From NCBI RefSeq assembly GCF_015207705.1, contig NZ_JADEWI010000030.1, positions 1 to 64,000 of the forward strand: DNA of 64,000 nt, written 5' to 3'. This DNA is from Nostoc sp. LEGE 06077. Its GTDB lineage: Bacteria > Cyanobacteriota > Cyanobacteriia > Cyanobacteriales > Nostocaceae. Of this stretch, positions 33,187 through 43,374 are shown piece by piece (position 1 is the first letter of the stretch; each line of letters begins with the position of its first letter). The position numbers and the translations under genes are program-made. Under the pieces are notes generated by a model that was not told the origin of the DNA, did no database searches, and saw nothing but the letters and a program-made list of their open reading frames with translations.

Positions 33187-34290
33187 ATGATTTGGAAAAA
33201 AGTTTTGCTGATGGCGATTGGAGTGAGCGTTGCGATCGCCCTTGGCATTTTGACAAATTTACCAGGAATTGCTCAAACTCCTACAGATATTGATTTAGCG
33301 GCTTATCATGCGCCAATTCACTATCAAGACACCGACAGTACTAAATACAGCGGTGACTATATTACGCGGTTTAACTATGATGGTGATTGGCAAGGTACAA
33401 ATAATTGGGATAATCTTGGGCTATATTCACTCAGCGCCCATGCTTACTATTCTGTGGCTGAGACTTGTACTCACAGATTTATCACTTATTCTTTTTTCCA
33501 TCCCCAAGATTGGACAGATATTCCCTTCGACCAAGAACATGAAAATGATTTAGAAGGTTTGCTGGCGATCGTTCGCAAAGATGGTACAACCTTTGGCAAA
33601 CTCGAAGGAGTTGTGACGGTATTTCACACCGACTTTTACTCTTTTACTCCGAGTGGTAGTCCTTTAACAAATGGTGCAGAAAGTATTGATGGAACCCTGA
33701 CAATGAGTAGTTATAGCGGTTCCATGCACCCATTGACAACTCAGGAAGCCAAAGGTCATGGCTTAAAAGCTTGGCCTTACGCGGGCAATTTTAATGGAGA
33801 CAGCAGTGCAGACGGAATTATCTACTATCCTTCTAAAACTACTGCGGAAGTACCCGCATCGGGGAACGATCGCAATGTATTGTATTCGTTAATTGATGTA
33901 TTTGCTTCTAGTGGTTTGTGGCAACGTCAATTAGATGAAGCATCTAGTTCTACAGGGATAACTTATGCTGGCTGGGGAACATTCAGGGGAGATTCTAGCG
34001 GTAGTTGTGGTGCTGGTACACCAACTTGTAGTAACAATTCAGCAAATACACCTTGGGGCTGGGATGACTCGAATGATGGGTCAGTTTACAGAGGTGAAAT
34101 GGCTTTAGATCCGGCTCATCTCACTGATGTTTATTTTAACGGTCTGGGTAACTTTGATACAACCTATATTCGTAATCGATATATCCAAGATTTGCGCGAT
34201 CGGGGATACAATTCCAGCAACCTTCCGTTAGGCTGGCCTACCCAAATCAATCTGAATACCTTGATTGGTAAGCTAAAAAACCAGTGTTAA
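33187..34290 (+). CDS. Secreted hypothetical protein (possibly Vps62/NPP1-like fold)
   Basis: 367 residues with a signal peptide 'KVLLMAIGVSVAIALGILT'. The mature chain is rich in Asp, Ser, Gly and aromatic residues. The segment 'HRFITYSFFHPQDWTD' then 'FDQEHENDLEGLLAIV' resembles the acidic/His core of secreted Vps62- or NPP1-type proteins, where an E/H/D cluster binds a metal; this comparison is by eye. Four Cys (in 'ETCTHRF', 'SSGSCGAG', 'TPTCSNN' and the C-terminal 'NQC') could form two disulfides. It is a monocistron between two terminators. No function can be given. Confidence 0.5.
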   Translation: MIWKKVLLMAIGVSVAIALGILTNLPGIAQTPTDIDLAAYHAPIHYQDTDSTKYSGDYITRFNYDGDWQGTNNWDNLGLYSLSAHAYYSVAETCTHRFITYSFFHPQDWTDIPFDQEHENDLEGLLAIVRKDGTTFGKLEGVVTVFHTDFYSFTPSGSPLTNGAESIDGTLTMSSYSGSMHPLTTQEAKGHGLKAWPYAGNFNGDSSADGIIYYPSKTTAEVPASGNDRNVLYSLIDVFASSGLWQRQLDEASSSTGITYAGWGTFRGDSSGSCGAGTPTCSNNSANTPWGWDDSNDGSVYRGEMALDPAHLTDVYFNGLGNFDTTYIRNRYIQDLRDRGYNSSNLPLGWPTQINLNTLIGKLKNQC

Positions 34291-34302
34291 TTTGACAAAA
34301 TG

Positions 34303-34338
34303 AAACCCAACAAATTTTTGATTATGTTGGGTTTCCCT
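34303..34338 (+). terminator. Hairpin between convergent genes
   Basis: AAACCCAACA (34303-34312) pairs with TGTTGGGTTT (34325-34334) over a 12-base loop. It can serve the rightward secreted protein and, in reverse, the histidine kinase gene. Confidence 0.7.
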
Positions 34339-34353
34339 ATAATTACAGCCACC

Positions 34354-37300
34354 CTACATACCTACATCTTTTGATGACATAGGAATTTCGATCCACATCT
34401 CGCAACCTTTTCCAGATGAAGAAATACACTTGATTTGACCGCCGTGTTTATCAACAACAATTTGGTAGCTGATCGATAAACCTAACCCAGTACCTTGTCC
34501 TGGCTGTTTGGTGGTAAAAAATGGTTCAAAAATACGCGATCGCAAATTATCAGGAATTCCACAACCATTGTCAGCAATCTTAATTTGAATCGTATTCTCT
34601 GCTGTAACTTTTGTTTGAATCCAAATTTTTGGCTGGTAAGTGATTTTCTCCTGAGTCACACAGTCTTCTAGAGCATCAATAGCATTATTGAGAATATTCA
34701 TAAACACCTGATTCATCTGGGCTGCATAGCAGACTACACGAGGTAAGTCACCATATTCCTTAATAACTTCAATAGCTAGAGAATTATTCTTTGCTTGCAG
34801 CCGGTGTTGCAGAATTAACAAAGTACTTTCAATGCCCTCATGTAAATCAACAGGTTTCTTTTCTGCTTCATCCAATCGGGCAAAGGTGCGTAAAGACAAA
34901 ACTAATTGGGAAATTCGGTCTGCTCCTATCGTCATAGAATTGAGCATATTCGGTAAATCACTAGTAATAAAATCTACATCTATTTGTTCGGAAAACTCTC
35001 GAATTTCTGCTTTAGCTTTGGGATAAGATTTCTGATACATCCGCAGCAATGTCAGCAAATCATCTGTGTAGTCATTTAAATAAGTAATATTCCCAAAAAT
35101 AAAACTAATTGGGTTGTTAATTTCGTGGGCTATACCTGCAACTAACTGTCCTAAACCAGCCATTTTCTCACTTTGAATTAACTGACTTTGAGTTTGCTGC
35201 AATTCTTTGAGAGTTTGTGTAAGTTCTTCTTTTTGTCTTTGAGTTTGTTCGAGTAATTCTGCTTGTTGAAGCCCTACCCCTAATTGATTACCAATCTGCA
35301 CCAATAAATCTACTTCATCTTCTTGCCAATTACGGGCGGCTGTGTTGTGATACGCAGCGAGTAATCCCCAAAGTTTATCTCCCTGAAAAATTGGCACAAT
35401 CATATATGATCGCGCTTCCATCAACTGGCTCAAAGATATATATTTGTGAGCATCTTGATTGCTATAAATATCTCTAACTACAAGGGTATACCCTTTAGCA
35501 AAGTCGCCTCCTTGGGTTTGTTGCAAGTAGTCATTAGCAATAACATTCAAAAGTTTGCGTACTGATACCCAACCAGGGGCTGCTGACTCAGCAACAAATT
35601 CGCCACTCCAATCGGGACGAAAACGATAGATTGTCACCTGATCTACTTCCAACAACCGCTGAACTTCTTGGGTACTAGTGACAAAAATTGTGTTCAAGTC
35701 TAGGGATTGACGAATTTTTTCGACAGTAACGGCTAACGCCTTTTCTCTTTCGGCGGCTTTGCGTTCTCGTTCAGCGGCTTTTGCTAGTTGTTCAGCTTGC
35801 AACTGCACTTGTTTCAATGCTTCTGCTTGCTGTAATGCTACTCCTAGCTGAATGCCTACTTGCGCGAGTAAGTTGATTTCTTCATCTTGCCAGTAACGGG
35901 GCTGGGAGTTTTTATAAGCTACTAACAATCCCCACAACTTTTCACCTTGGGAAATTGGCACAAACACTTCATGACGGGGATATTTACCAGCTTGTGTTTC
36001 TTTCAGGAATACGCGTTCTGTCACAGGCTGGGGTTTTACAATTGGATTCCAACCATCGACAATGGAATCAGCGACAAATTCACCACTCCAGTCAGGATAA
36101 AAGCGATAAATTGCCACTCGTTCGACATCCAAAAGTCTTCTAACTTCTTGGGTAGTGGTGTTAAAAATAGCGTCAATATCTAGGGATTGGCGGATTTTTT
36201 CTACAGTATTTGCCAGCGCCCTTTGGCGTTCAGCAGCTTTGCTAATTTCTGCGGCTTGGTGCTGCATTTGCTGTAAAAATTCTGCTTGCTGCAAAGCTAC
36301 ACCTAGTTGGGTACTAACTTGGGTGAGCAAGTAGACTTCATCTTCTTGCCAATCGCGGCTGCCAGAGTTTTGATAAACTGCTAGTAAGCCCCAGAGTTTT
36401 TGACCGTGATAAATGGCAATAATGACGTAAGCTCTGGCCTGATAGCTTTCTAATAGTTTGATGTAGCAGTCTGTAAAACCATAATCATAGATATCATTAC
36501 AAATCCGGTATACTTCACTTCTGGTAAAGTCACCACCCTCTGTATCTTGTAAATAAGTATCCATGATGGGAGTTTCAGCTAAGTCTTTAACGCTACACTC
36601 GCTGACATTTTCTTTTAACTGTGGTTGCGTTGACTGTTCATCAATGAGTGAAATCCAACCATCTGCGACTGATTCAAAAATAAACTCACCACTCCAATCA
36701 GGATTGAAGCGATAAATAGCGACGCGATCGGCATTCAGCAACTGCCGGATTTCTGCTGTACTAGTGCGGAAAATACTTTCTATATCTAGAGACTGCCGAA
36801 TTTTCTCAACGGTGATGGCAATTATTCTCTGCCATTCAGCGGCTTTTGCTCTTGCTTGTGCTTGTGCTAGTTGTGTCGATTGGATTTTTACTTGTTCGAG
36901 GTAATCTGCTTGTTGGAGGGCTACGCCTAAATGTGCGGCGATGAGTTGCACAAACTCAATTTCTGATTCTTCCCATTGCCGAGAGTCACTACATTGATGA
37001 ATACATAACAATCCCCATAAATTTTTGCCTTTCATTAAGGAGACTGCTATGTTAGCTCGGACTTGAAATCGTTCTAAAATCTGGACGTGGCAATCGCTGA
37101 CACCAGCTTGATATATATCTGCCATTGCATGAATCCGTCCTTCCTGGTACAGTTCAGCAAATTCTTTGGCAAAGCAGTGATCCCGCAGTTTGACAGTTAG
37201 TGCCGAAACCCATTCGGAGCCTACATCTTCATAGATAAATTCTCCTTCCCATCCCAACTCAGGATAAAAACGAAACACACCAACACGATCAGTTTTGAGT

Positions 37301-37479
37301 AACTGTCGGACTTCTGTAACGGTGATTTTAAAGATGGTATCTATATCTAAAGTTTCTCGAATCCGAGAAATTACTCCAGACAAGGCTTTTTGTTTCTCAC
37401 TCTGATACAAGGAGAATGGATTATCTGACTGGTATTCTGGTTGTTGTGAATTCGATTTTATGGTAGAAGAGTTTTCCAT
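34354..37479 (-). CDS. Four-GAF sensor histidine kinase, first GAF cyanobacteriochrome-like
   Basis: 1041 residues with no membrane segment. GAF domains lie at about 45-195, 230-405, 430-555 and 590-745, followed by a coiled coil, the H-box '[20 protein letters not shown]' (phospho-acceptor H785) and the HATPase with '[13 protein letters not shown]', '[10 protein letters not shown]' and '[14 protein letters not shown]'. GAF1 has two landmarks of DXCF cyanobacteriochromes: '[10 protein letters not shown]' (D100, C102, F103) and '[19 protein letters not shown]' (C130-H131). GAF2 has C338 followed by Tyr (TDCYIKLLE), and GAFs 3 and 4 have no such Cys. Bilin binding by GAF1 is therefore probable but not shown. 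No response regulator is adjacent, so the kinase is an orphan. Confidence 0.85.
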   Translation of the reverse strand: MENSSTIKSNSQQPEYQSDNPFSLYQSEKQKALSGVISRIRETLDIDTIFKITVTEVRQLLKTDRVGVFRFYPELGWEGEFIYEDVGSEWVSALTVKLRDHCFAKEFAELYQEGRIHAMADIYQAGVSDCHVQILERFQVRANIAVSLMKGKNLWGLLCIHQCSDSRQWEESEIEFVQLIAAHLGVALQQADYLEQVKIQSTQLAQAQARAKAAEWQRIIAITVEKIRQSLDIESIFRTSTAEIRQLLNADRVAIYRFNPDWSGEFIFESVADGWISLIDEQSTQPQLKENVSECSVKDLAETPIMDTYLQDTEGGDFTRSEVYRICNDIYDYGFTDCYIKLLESYQARAYVIIAIYHGQKLWGLLAVYQNSGSRDWQEDEVYLLTQVSTQLGVALQQAEFLQQMQHQAAEISKAAERQRALANTVEKIRQSLDIDAIFNTTTQEVRRLLDVERVAIYRFYPDWSGEFVADSIVDGWNPIVKPQPVTERVFLKETQAGKYPRHEVFVPISQGEKLWGLLVAYKNSQPRYWQDEEINLLAQVGIQLGVALQQAEALKQVQLQAEQLAKAAERERKAAEREKALAVTVEKIRQSLDLNTIFVTSTQEVQRLLEVDQVTIYRFRPDWSGEFVAESAAPGWVSVRKLLNVIANDYLQQTQGGDFAKGYTLVVRDIYSNQDAHKYISLSQLMEARSYMIVPIFQGDKLWGLLAAYHNTAARNWQEDEVDLLVQIGNQLGVGLQQAELLEQTQRQKEELTQTLKELQQTQSQLIQSEKMAGLGQLVAGIAHEINNPISFIFGNITYLNDYTDDLLTLLRMYQKSYPKAKAEIREFSEQIDVDFITSDLPNMLNSMTIGADRISQLVLSLRTFARLDEAEKKPVDLHEGIESTLLILQHRLQAKNNSLAIEVIKEYGDLPRVVCYAAQMNQVFMNILNNAIDALEDCVTQEKITYQPKIWIQTKVTAENTIQIKIADNGCGIPDNLRSRIFEPFFTTKQPGQGTGLGLSISYQIVVDKHGGQIKCISSSGKGCEMWIEIPMSSKDVGM

Positions 37480-37978
37480 TCCTGATAGGACTTTAAATAT
37501 TGAAAGTCTTCTATTATAGGATTCCCTAATTCATTGGAAAGATAACAGTAGATGATTTGATATCTAGCTATATTGATTTATTTCGCTTCACGTAAATTAA
37601 AAATTACTCAGTGAGATTAAGATTTTTTGTCTTCACTTTTATTGTTAAATCTGGATTCATAAAGGAAATTATGCTTTTTTGCCTCTAACTCACATCTATC
37701 GTTTATTTATACCTACGTCTTCATCCCCAAAATCTATGAATTACTAGTTTTTATGTCAATTTTAACCATTTATTCATGAATAATGTTATCTGCACAATCA
37801 TAAAGATTAACACTTGTATTAGTTTCTGTTGGGGCTAGTACAAAAATTTTGGCATCAAAAAATAGCGCAAAAAAGTTTTGTTTGGGGTATTTGTTTAATT
37901 TTAGGTAATTGCAAACAATACAGGAATGCGATCGCTAATATCGCATTCCTGCAAAAAAATCATTCAACGGCGATCGCA
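37480..37978. other. Intergenic region with a HIP1-containing hairpin, no gene seen
   Basis: 499 bases. CAGGAATGCGA (37921-37931) and TCGCATTCCTG (37941-37951) form an 11-bp stem with ATCGC sequence in the arms, located downstream of the petN unit (leftward). Preceding A/T-rich sequence is the probable histidine kinase promoter region. Confidence 0.5.
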
Positions 37979-38140
37979 TTATCGCTTTTTGGCAGATGTG
38001 CGTCGCTGTTCGCGTTTTTCGGCTTCTCGAAGACGGCGATCGCGCCATTCTGCCAATGTTAAGTAGCCAACGCCACCAGTAACAGTGATTAACAGCACAA
38101 AAGCAAGTAATGCCAGAATACTCAGAAATGGGCTTTCCAC
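37979..38140 (-). CDS. Small single-helix membrane protein downstream of petN
   Basis: A 53-residue frame starting with GTG at 38140. AGAGG lies a few bases upstream (38143-38147 region), directly after the petN stop. The product has an N-terminal helix, 'LSILALLAFVLLITVTGGV', then 'LTLAEWRDRRLREAEKREQ' and a basic tail. Only seven bases separate it from petN, so it is co-transcribed and probably translationally coupled. I recognise this as a conserved small cyanobacterial membrane protein type without an assigned role; a link to the b6f complex or thylakoid membrane is only inferred from position. Confidence 0.7.
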   Translation of the reverse strand: MESPFLSILALLAFVLLITVTGGVGYLTLAEWRDRRLREAEKREQRRTSAKKR

Positions 38141-38147
38141 AATACCT

Positions 38148-38237
38148 CTACAGTCCGTTGCGTCCCCAAACTACCATTGCGATCGACCAAGTGAACACAA
38201 CCAGTAGTGATACCCAACCCAATGTCAAAATTCCCAT
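38148..38237 (-). CDS. petN: Cytochrome b6f complex subunit PetN
   Basis: A 29-residue frame, the exact size of PetN. The sequence begins '[20 protein letters not shown]' and ends 'MVVWGRNGL', matching PetN of cyanobacteria and chloroplasts nearly residue for residue. PetN is a single-helix subunit at the periphery of the cytochrome b6f dimer in the thylakoid membrane and is needed for its stability. The gene is below usual ORF length cut-offs. It is followed after seven bases by another small membrane gene. Confidence 0.95.
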   Translation of the reverse strand: MGILTLGWVSLLVVFTWSIAMVVWGRNGL

Positions 38238-38364
38238 AGTTCTAAATTTTGCAAATAATTACAAAAGGTCTCTAATATTTATCATACCTGGAACTGGACA
38301 CTAGAAAGTCTGAAGTCTGAACCAGATTTTTCGTACTGTCTATTATCTATTTCCTATTTTGACA

Positions 38365-38817
38365 ATGAAGAGAATTTCGGATATGCAATTGATGACAGAA
38401 CGCATCGAGTCACTCAAAGCTGGGATAATTGGGGGTTTTGCGCTAGGTTTTACCTGCTTGCTCACGAATTTGCTCAATACGCTTCTGTTGGCAAAGTACT
38501 TTGAGATACTGATCAGTCTGCAAGTTACGGTATATTGGCACTGGTTGGTAAGTTGGGCGATCGCTAGTTTCTCTGGTTTACTCTTTGGTGTCACTTACCG
38601 CTATATCATCCGCCAAGATCAAAATCCTCAACTAAAGGCTGGTGGGGTGCTGGCTTTTGGTTTGGTGCGGGGGTTAGCGCAGGTAGAATTTGACTGGAGT
38701 TTACCTTGTGCGGTGTTGGCTAGTGAGAGTGTGCTGTGGTTTATTGTAACGGCGATCACTCTTGATCGAGCGATTCAAGTTGGTTGGGTTAAACCTTTTC
38801 AGGATATCGAACTGTAA
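38365..38817 (+). CDS. Conserved hypothetical membrane protein
   Basis: 150 residues from the ATG at 38365; a TTG two codons earlier is an alternative, and the Met of 'MQLMTERIESLK' could also start. Four hydrophobic segments: 'IIGGFALGFTCLLTNLLN', 'TVYWHWLVSWAIASFSGLLF', 'GGVLAFGLVRGLAQVEF' and 'CAVLASESVLWFIVTAITLD'. The arrangement is conserved in cyanobacteria, to my recollection as uncharacterised. Divergent from petN. Followed by the hairpin-like CCTCAACATAT ... ATATTGAGG at 38858-38885. Confidence 0.6.
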   Translation: MKRISDMQLMTERIESLKAGIIGGFALGFTCLLTNLLNTLLLAKYFEILISLQVTVYWHWLVSWAIASFSGLLFGVTYRYIIRQDQNPQLKAGGVLAFGLVRGLAQVEFDWSLPCAVLASESVLWFIVTAITLDRAIQVGWVKPFQDIEL

Positions 38818-39648
38818 ACAACACAGTACAAGCCAATTAACCAACAACTAAAGAAAACCTCAACATATATTTAGTCATATTGAGGCAAATTTTGTTCATA
38901 CATTCTCCGTCAGCATTTACCAGGAAGAATATCCTAAGTTTATAAACTTTTTATGTAACTCAATCGCCATAATAGCTCAAAAGTAGATGCCTTTACTTCC
39001 TGCTAGTAAAAAATAAAATATACGGTTATTAACTAGTTATATTTTTCGAGAGAATAATTAGATTTTTTGGATACAGCAGCCTATGTTTTTATAACTATTG
39101 CTGGCAATAAATTTTGCAACCATTTAATAGCCACCATTTTCGTTAAACTACGTAGAAAAATAAGCTGTTCTTTAGAGAATCATAGCAAATTTTAGCTGTT
39201 TTTACTATTGTTTTATTTAAAAGGTATCTCTGATTACTAATTTATTTTAATGATATATTCAAGTATTTTTATTTACTTGCTTTGCTTACAACATCAAGCA
39301 AGATATTTTATTCGTAAAATACCAGCATTATTTATAACTCTCAGTATATTGTAGTTGATATTAAATAACTTGTGTATAAAAGCCAGTGATTAGAATCTAA
39401 TGAAGATTTTTCGAGAGTATTGACTATTTACCTTGAATTATTTACGCTCAAAAAATATTTGTATTGATCTGCTGTATTTCCAAGTATCAATTTAATGATA
39501 CTTGTGATTCAAAAGATCTAAAGAATATACCGGATTAGATTTGGTCGAGTTATGAAATTTCTAAAATAAGTTTTGTGATTGCTAAAAATATTCCTGGATT
39601 TAATTCTAGTGAATTGTTTAACTAATTAAAAATTTCATAGAGGCTAAG
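38818..39648. other. Long AT-rich intergenic region, no gene seen
   Basis: 831 bases. After an imperfect hairpin at 38858-38885 (probable terminator of the preceding gene) it is AT-rich with no coding frame on either strand. Its length and position suggest a regulated promoter for the Wzc-like gene. Confidence 0.5.
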
Positions 39649-41814
39649 ATGATTTTTAAGCAACAGCAAATAATATTAAACAAAGTTAGTATTAAACAAG
39701 TATCTGCTATTTTGCGGCGGCGGCGCTTTTTAGTACTAGGTGTTTCTTGTGCAGTGATGTCAGTTGTTGGCTTAATTGCGCTAAATACAAAATCTAATTA
39801 CCAAAGTTCTATGCAATTGCTTGTGAGTGCTGATTCCCATCCAGGAACCACAACCACTAATATTCTGAATGGAACTGATAGCGAACTTGGGAAATTTAAT
39901 TTACCAGTTGTAGATTCCACAGCGCAGATGAACATGGTTTTAAACCCCAAACTCATAGAACAAGCTGTATCTTTACTGCGATCTGATTACCCAAATATTA
40001 CAATAGAAGACATCAACGGAAAACAAGCTAAACTGACAGTAGCAAAGTTAGATGAAAGAATTATCGCTAATCATGTTCCGTCCCAAATATTGAAAATTTC
40101 TTTTAGGGATGACAATCCAGTTAAAACTAAGAAAGTACTGCAAGCACTACAACAAGTTTATCAAAATTATAATATTCAACAACAACAAGAACGTTTAAAT
40201 AAAGGTCTAGCTTTTATTAATGTTCGCATACCTCATCTAAAAAAGGAGTTGAATCAAGCAGAAAAAAACTTAGAGCATTTTCGTCGTAAATATAATCTGC
40301 TTGATCCAGAAGTACAAAGCAAAATTTTGATTGAATCTTTGGCTGAGGTGCAACAGCAACTACAAATAACTCGCGCCCAGATGCAAGATGTCCAAGCTCG
40401 CTATAATAACTTACAGCAAGAAATAGCTAGTTCATCTCATAAAGCCATAATTACGTCTCGGTTAAATCAATCAAGTAGCTACCAAACATTATTGAATGAC
40501 TTTAAAAATACAGAATTAACTTTAGCCAAAGAACAAAAGCGCTATACCGATGAGTCACCTATCATAGGACAACTCAAAGAGCAACGCCAGAATCAGTTAT
40601 GGCTCTTAAAAAGAGAAGTTAATCAATTATTAGGCAATATCAAACAACCTACTGCTGATCCAGCACAAACCGAAGGAGTTGATCCAAGATTATTACAAGA
40701 ATTAGTTCAAGTTCAAACTACAGCTTTAGGACTATCTGCTAATGAAAAAAGTTTGGCAGACACAGAACAAAAGCTCCGCTTTGAATTCAGTAGGTATCCA
40801 AGTTTAATTGCTCAATATAACCGTTTATTACCAGAAGCCAAAGCTAAACGCCAACAACTTGAACAAATGCTTCAAGCGCAACAGTCTTTAGGATTAAAAA
40901 TTGCCCAAGGGGGTTTAGAATGGCAGGTATTAGAAGAACCAAGTTTAGGCAAGCTAACAGGAATTAACAGATTATCACTGTTGTTAGGAGGTATGGTAGT
41001 TAGTCCAATTTTAGGAATTGCCATAGCTTTAAGTTGGGGAATGTTTACCCGCACTATTTACTCAACAAAAGAATTACAGCAATCGACAAATTTACGATTA
41101 CTAGGTTCTGTGCCAAAACTAGCACCAAGAGGATTGCAAAAATGGCTACCGAACATTTCTGGAAATAAACAACGCCATCTAAATTCTGCTTTTGCAGAAA
41201 CTGATAATTGGTTGCCATGCCATGAGACGTTAGATATCCTCTACCAAAATCTTCAAATATCTAAGCATCCTTTACCTTGCAAATCTTTGATGTTTACTTC
41301 AGCTTTATCTGGAGAAGGTAAGACTACTTTGTTATTAGGACTGGCGGCTAGTGCAGCGCGAATGCATCGCCGCATTCTTTTAATTGATGCGAACTTTCGC
41401 TATCCTAGCTTACATAAAATTCTGCAATTATCAAATGATTGGGGTTTATCCTTACTATTACTGGATGAAACAAATACCCACATTCATAATTATATCCAGC
41501 CTGTTCACCCGCTAATTGATGTTTTAACTGCTGGGCCTAAACCTGAAGATACAATCAGGTTACTCAGTTCTCAGCGAATGAAAGAACTGATCAAACGATT
41601 TGAGCAAACTTACGATTTAGTATTAGTTGATGCGCCGCCGATTTTAGGTACAGCCGATGCCAGAATTTTAGCTGGATATTGCCATGAAATTGCTATGGTA
41701 GGGCGTATGGGTCAGCTAACTCAAAATGATTTAATTCAAGCTCAAGAAATTTTGAGCCATTTAAATTTAATTGGGATTATCGCTAATGGCGTAAGAAGTC
41801 ACCAACAGGTTTAA
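39649..41814 (+). CDS. Wzc/GumC-type polysaccharide copolymerase with BY-kinase-like ATPase domain
   Basis: 721 residues. N-terminal Wzz chain-length domain between two membrane helices ('RRRRFLVLGVSCAVMSVVGL' near 25 and 'LSLLLGGMVVSPILGIAIAL' near 445) with a long periplasmic coiled coil. The cytosolic ATPase has Walker A 'SALSGEGKTTLLLGL' (about 552), Walker A' 'ILLIDANFRYP' and Walker B 'LVLVDAPPILGTADA'. This is the bacterial tyrosine kinase/MinD-like fold that controls export and length of capsular or exopolysaccharide. The C-terminus lacks a Tyr cluster, so it may act without autophosphorylation. A second homologue lies at 45377-47596. Confidence 0.85.
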   Translation: MIFKQQQIILNKVSIKQVSAILRRRRFLVLGVSCAVMSVVGLIALNTKSNYQSSMQLLVSADSHPGTTTTNILNGTDSELGKFNLPVVDSTAQMNMVLNPKLIEQAVSLLRSDYPNITIEDINGKQAKLTVAKLDERIIANHVPSQILKISFRDDNPVKTKKVLQALQQVYQNYNIQQQQERLNKGLAFINVRIPHLKKELNQAEKNLEHFRRKYNLLDPEVQSKILIESLAEVQQQLQITRAQMQDVQARYNNLQQEIASSSHKAIITSRLNQSSSYQTLLNDFKNTELTLAKEQKRYTDESPIIGQLKEQRQNQLWLLKREVNQLLGNIKQPTADPAQTEGVDPRLLQELVQVQTTALGLSANEKSLADTEQKLRFEFSRYPSLIAQYNRLLPEAKAKRQQLEQMLQAQQSLGLKIAQGGLEWQVLEEPSLGKLTGINRLSLLLGGMVVSPILGIAIALSWGMFTRTIYSTKELQQSTNLRLLGSVPKLAPRGLQKWLPNISGNKQRHLNSAFAETDNWLPCHETLDILYQNLQISKHPLPCKSLMFTSALSGEGKTTLLLGLAASAARMHRRILLIDANFRYPSLHKILQLSNDWGLSLLLLDETNTHIHNYIQPVHPLIDVLTAGPKPEDTIRLLSSQRMKELIKRFEQTYDLVLVDAPPILGTADARILAGYCHEIAMVGRMGQLTQNDLIQAQEILSHLNLIGIIANGVRSHQQV

Positions 41815-42010
41815 TTTGGTCAATCCTCCGTCAATTTCTTTGCCTTCTTGTCGCCCATTTCTACTTTTTTCTTTGCCTCTTTTTCTAATCTCTACTAAAA
41901 ATCCGATGCATAATTGATAGGAGACGGCAACCTCCTGTATTGGAGAACTGTCTCATCTTGAGTGGCAGATACCATAGTCCAAGGCATCAAGCAGATACTA
42001 GTGTGATTAG

Positions 42011-43165
42011 ATGATCAGCATGAAATTCCAACTGTTTTTAGGCTCTTTATTTTCTCAGTTTAAATTCCGGCATTGGTGGATGGGTATCCTCTTGTGGATT
42101 GCTTTGGTTGCTCCAGCTCAAGCATCGGTAATTTTACGTGTGGCTATTGAGAGGGGAGTTAATCAAGTAAAGGTCGGTAGTTCTACATCTGCTTTAGTCA
42201 AAGATAGTACTGGGCGTACTTTGGGGCAATTACCTGCGATGAGTGCATATTATGCCCAAGCAATTTCTGGCGGAGTTGCGTTAGATAAGTGGCAATCTGG
42301 GTTATTTTGGATTGAACCCACAGGTAAAGGATTTGTTTACATTGGCGATCGCTGGTATCGTGGTAGAACTTTGGTTGTCCCCACAGAAAAAGGCTTAACG
42401 GCGGTTAACTGGGTTGATGCTGAAGAATACCTCTACAGCGTCCTAGGTGGCGAAATGGATACTAGTTGGCCCCAAGAAGCCCTCAAAGCCCAAGCGATCG
42501 CAGCGCGTACCTACGCCCTCTACGAACGGGAAAAACAACGCAATAATCCCATTTACGATTTAGGTGATAGTCCCGATCGCTGGCAAATTTATAAAGGAGT
42601 CGTTAGTGAATCTCCTTCTACTTATGCCGCGGTTGATGGTACGGCTGGACAGGTACTAACTTATAACAACAAAATTATTCTCTCTGTTTTCCATGCTTGT
42701 TCCGGTGGACATACCGAAAATGTGGAAGATGTCTGGGGAAATACTTTGCCTTACCTGCGGGCTGTTCAAGACTACGATCAAAATGTCAGCGAGTGTAATT
42801 GGGTGAAAACCTTCTCTCCGGCGGAAATTAGTGCCAGAATTTCTGGTGTCGGCAATGTCAAGGAAATAATTCCCGAACAGTACTCGCCTTTTCGGAGTGT
42901 TAAAACCTTAAAAATTGTTGGAGACAGAGGTACAAAAGTTCTCCAAGGTGAGGCAGTACGTACCGCGCTCAAATTGAAAAGTACCCGCTTTAATGTTAGT
43001 AAAAGTGCAGATGGTAGTTTTGTCCTGCAAGGTTTGGGCTTTGGTCATGGATTAGGAATGAGCCAATGGGGTGCATACAACTTAGCTCGACGCGGTATCA
43101 ATCACTTACAAATTTTGGGTCATTATTATCAAGGTGTAGCTTTAACACCGATTAAAGCTAAGTGA
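42011..43165 (+). CDS. SpoIID/LytB domain protein
   Basis: 384 residues with a signal segment 'GILLWIALVAPAQASVILRV'. The SpoIID signature is complete: 'YLYSVLGGEMDTSWPQEALK' (catalytic Glu) with 'AQAIAARTYALYEREKQ', later 'VFHACSGGHTENVEDVWG' and 'LGFGHGLGMSQWGAYNLA'. SpoIID proteins are lytic transglycosylases acting on denuded glycan strands; in non-sporing cyanobacteria the role is presumably septal or cell-wall remodelling in filaments. Start codons ATG 42011 and ATG 42020 are both possible. The position between two polysaccharide copolymerase genes points to envelope function. Confidence 0.88.
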   Translation: MISMKFQLFLGSLFSQFKFRHWWMGILLWIALVAPAQASVILRVAIERGVNQVKVGSSTSALVKDSTGRTLGQLPAMSAYYAQAISGGVALDKWQSGLFWIEPTGKGFVYIGDRWYRGRTLVVPTEKGLTAVNWVDAEEYLYSVLGGEMDTSWPQEALKAQAIAARTYALYEREKQRNNPIYDLGDSPDRWQIYKGVVSESPSTYAAVDGTAGQVLTYNNKIILSVFHACSGGHTENVEDVWGNTLPYLRAVQDYDQNVSECNWVKTFSPAEISARISGVGNVKEIIPEQYSPFRSVKTLKIVGDRGTKVLQGEAVRTALKLKSTRFNVSKSADGSFVLQGLGFGHGLGMSQWGAYNLARRGINHLQILGHYYQGVALTPIKAK

Positions 43166-43183
43166 TAAAAAAGTTTGAAGTGT

Positions 43184-43360
43184 GAAGTCTAAAGGAATAA
43201 AATATGTAAGAATTCAGCACCCAGGAGTCAGAAGCCAGAATTTAGAAATATCTAGAGGATTAGCAAATTAATTCATCAAATATTTCTCTTGATTCTTTAA
43301 ACCTTCTGACTCCTGAATTTTGACTCCTGAATACTTACGAAAATATATCCTTTAGACTTC
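43184..43360. repeat. Large nested inverted repeat between convergent genes
   Basis: GAAGTCTAAAGGA (43184-43196) pairs with TCCTTTAGACTTC (43348-43360). Inside, TCAGAAG and AGGAGTCA motifs meet CTTCTGACTCCTGAA copies. The structure is made of the same short units seen as tandem repeats elsewhere and may act as a bidirectional terminator. Confidence 0.6.
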
Positions 43361-43374
43361 ATATTTGATTTTTC

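Noticed and set aside
37829-38062. 77-residue plus-strand ORF near petN
   Set aside because: Overlaps the small gene on the minus strand and contains HIP1-derived text; no signature. The minus-strand frame has a ribosome site and a coherent membrane helix.
38110-38304. 64-residue plus-strand ORF overlapping petN
   Set aside because: Antisense to petN, whose sequence is unmistakable.
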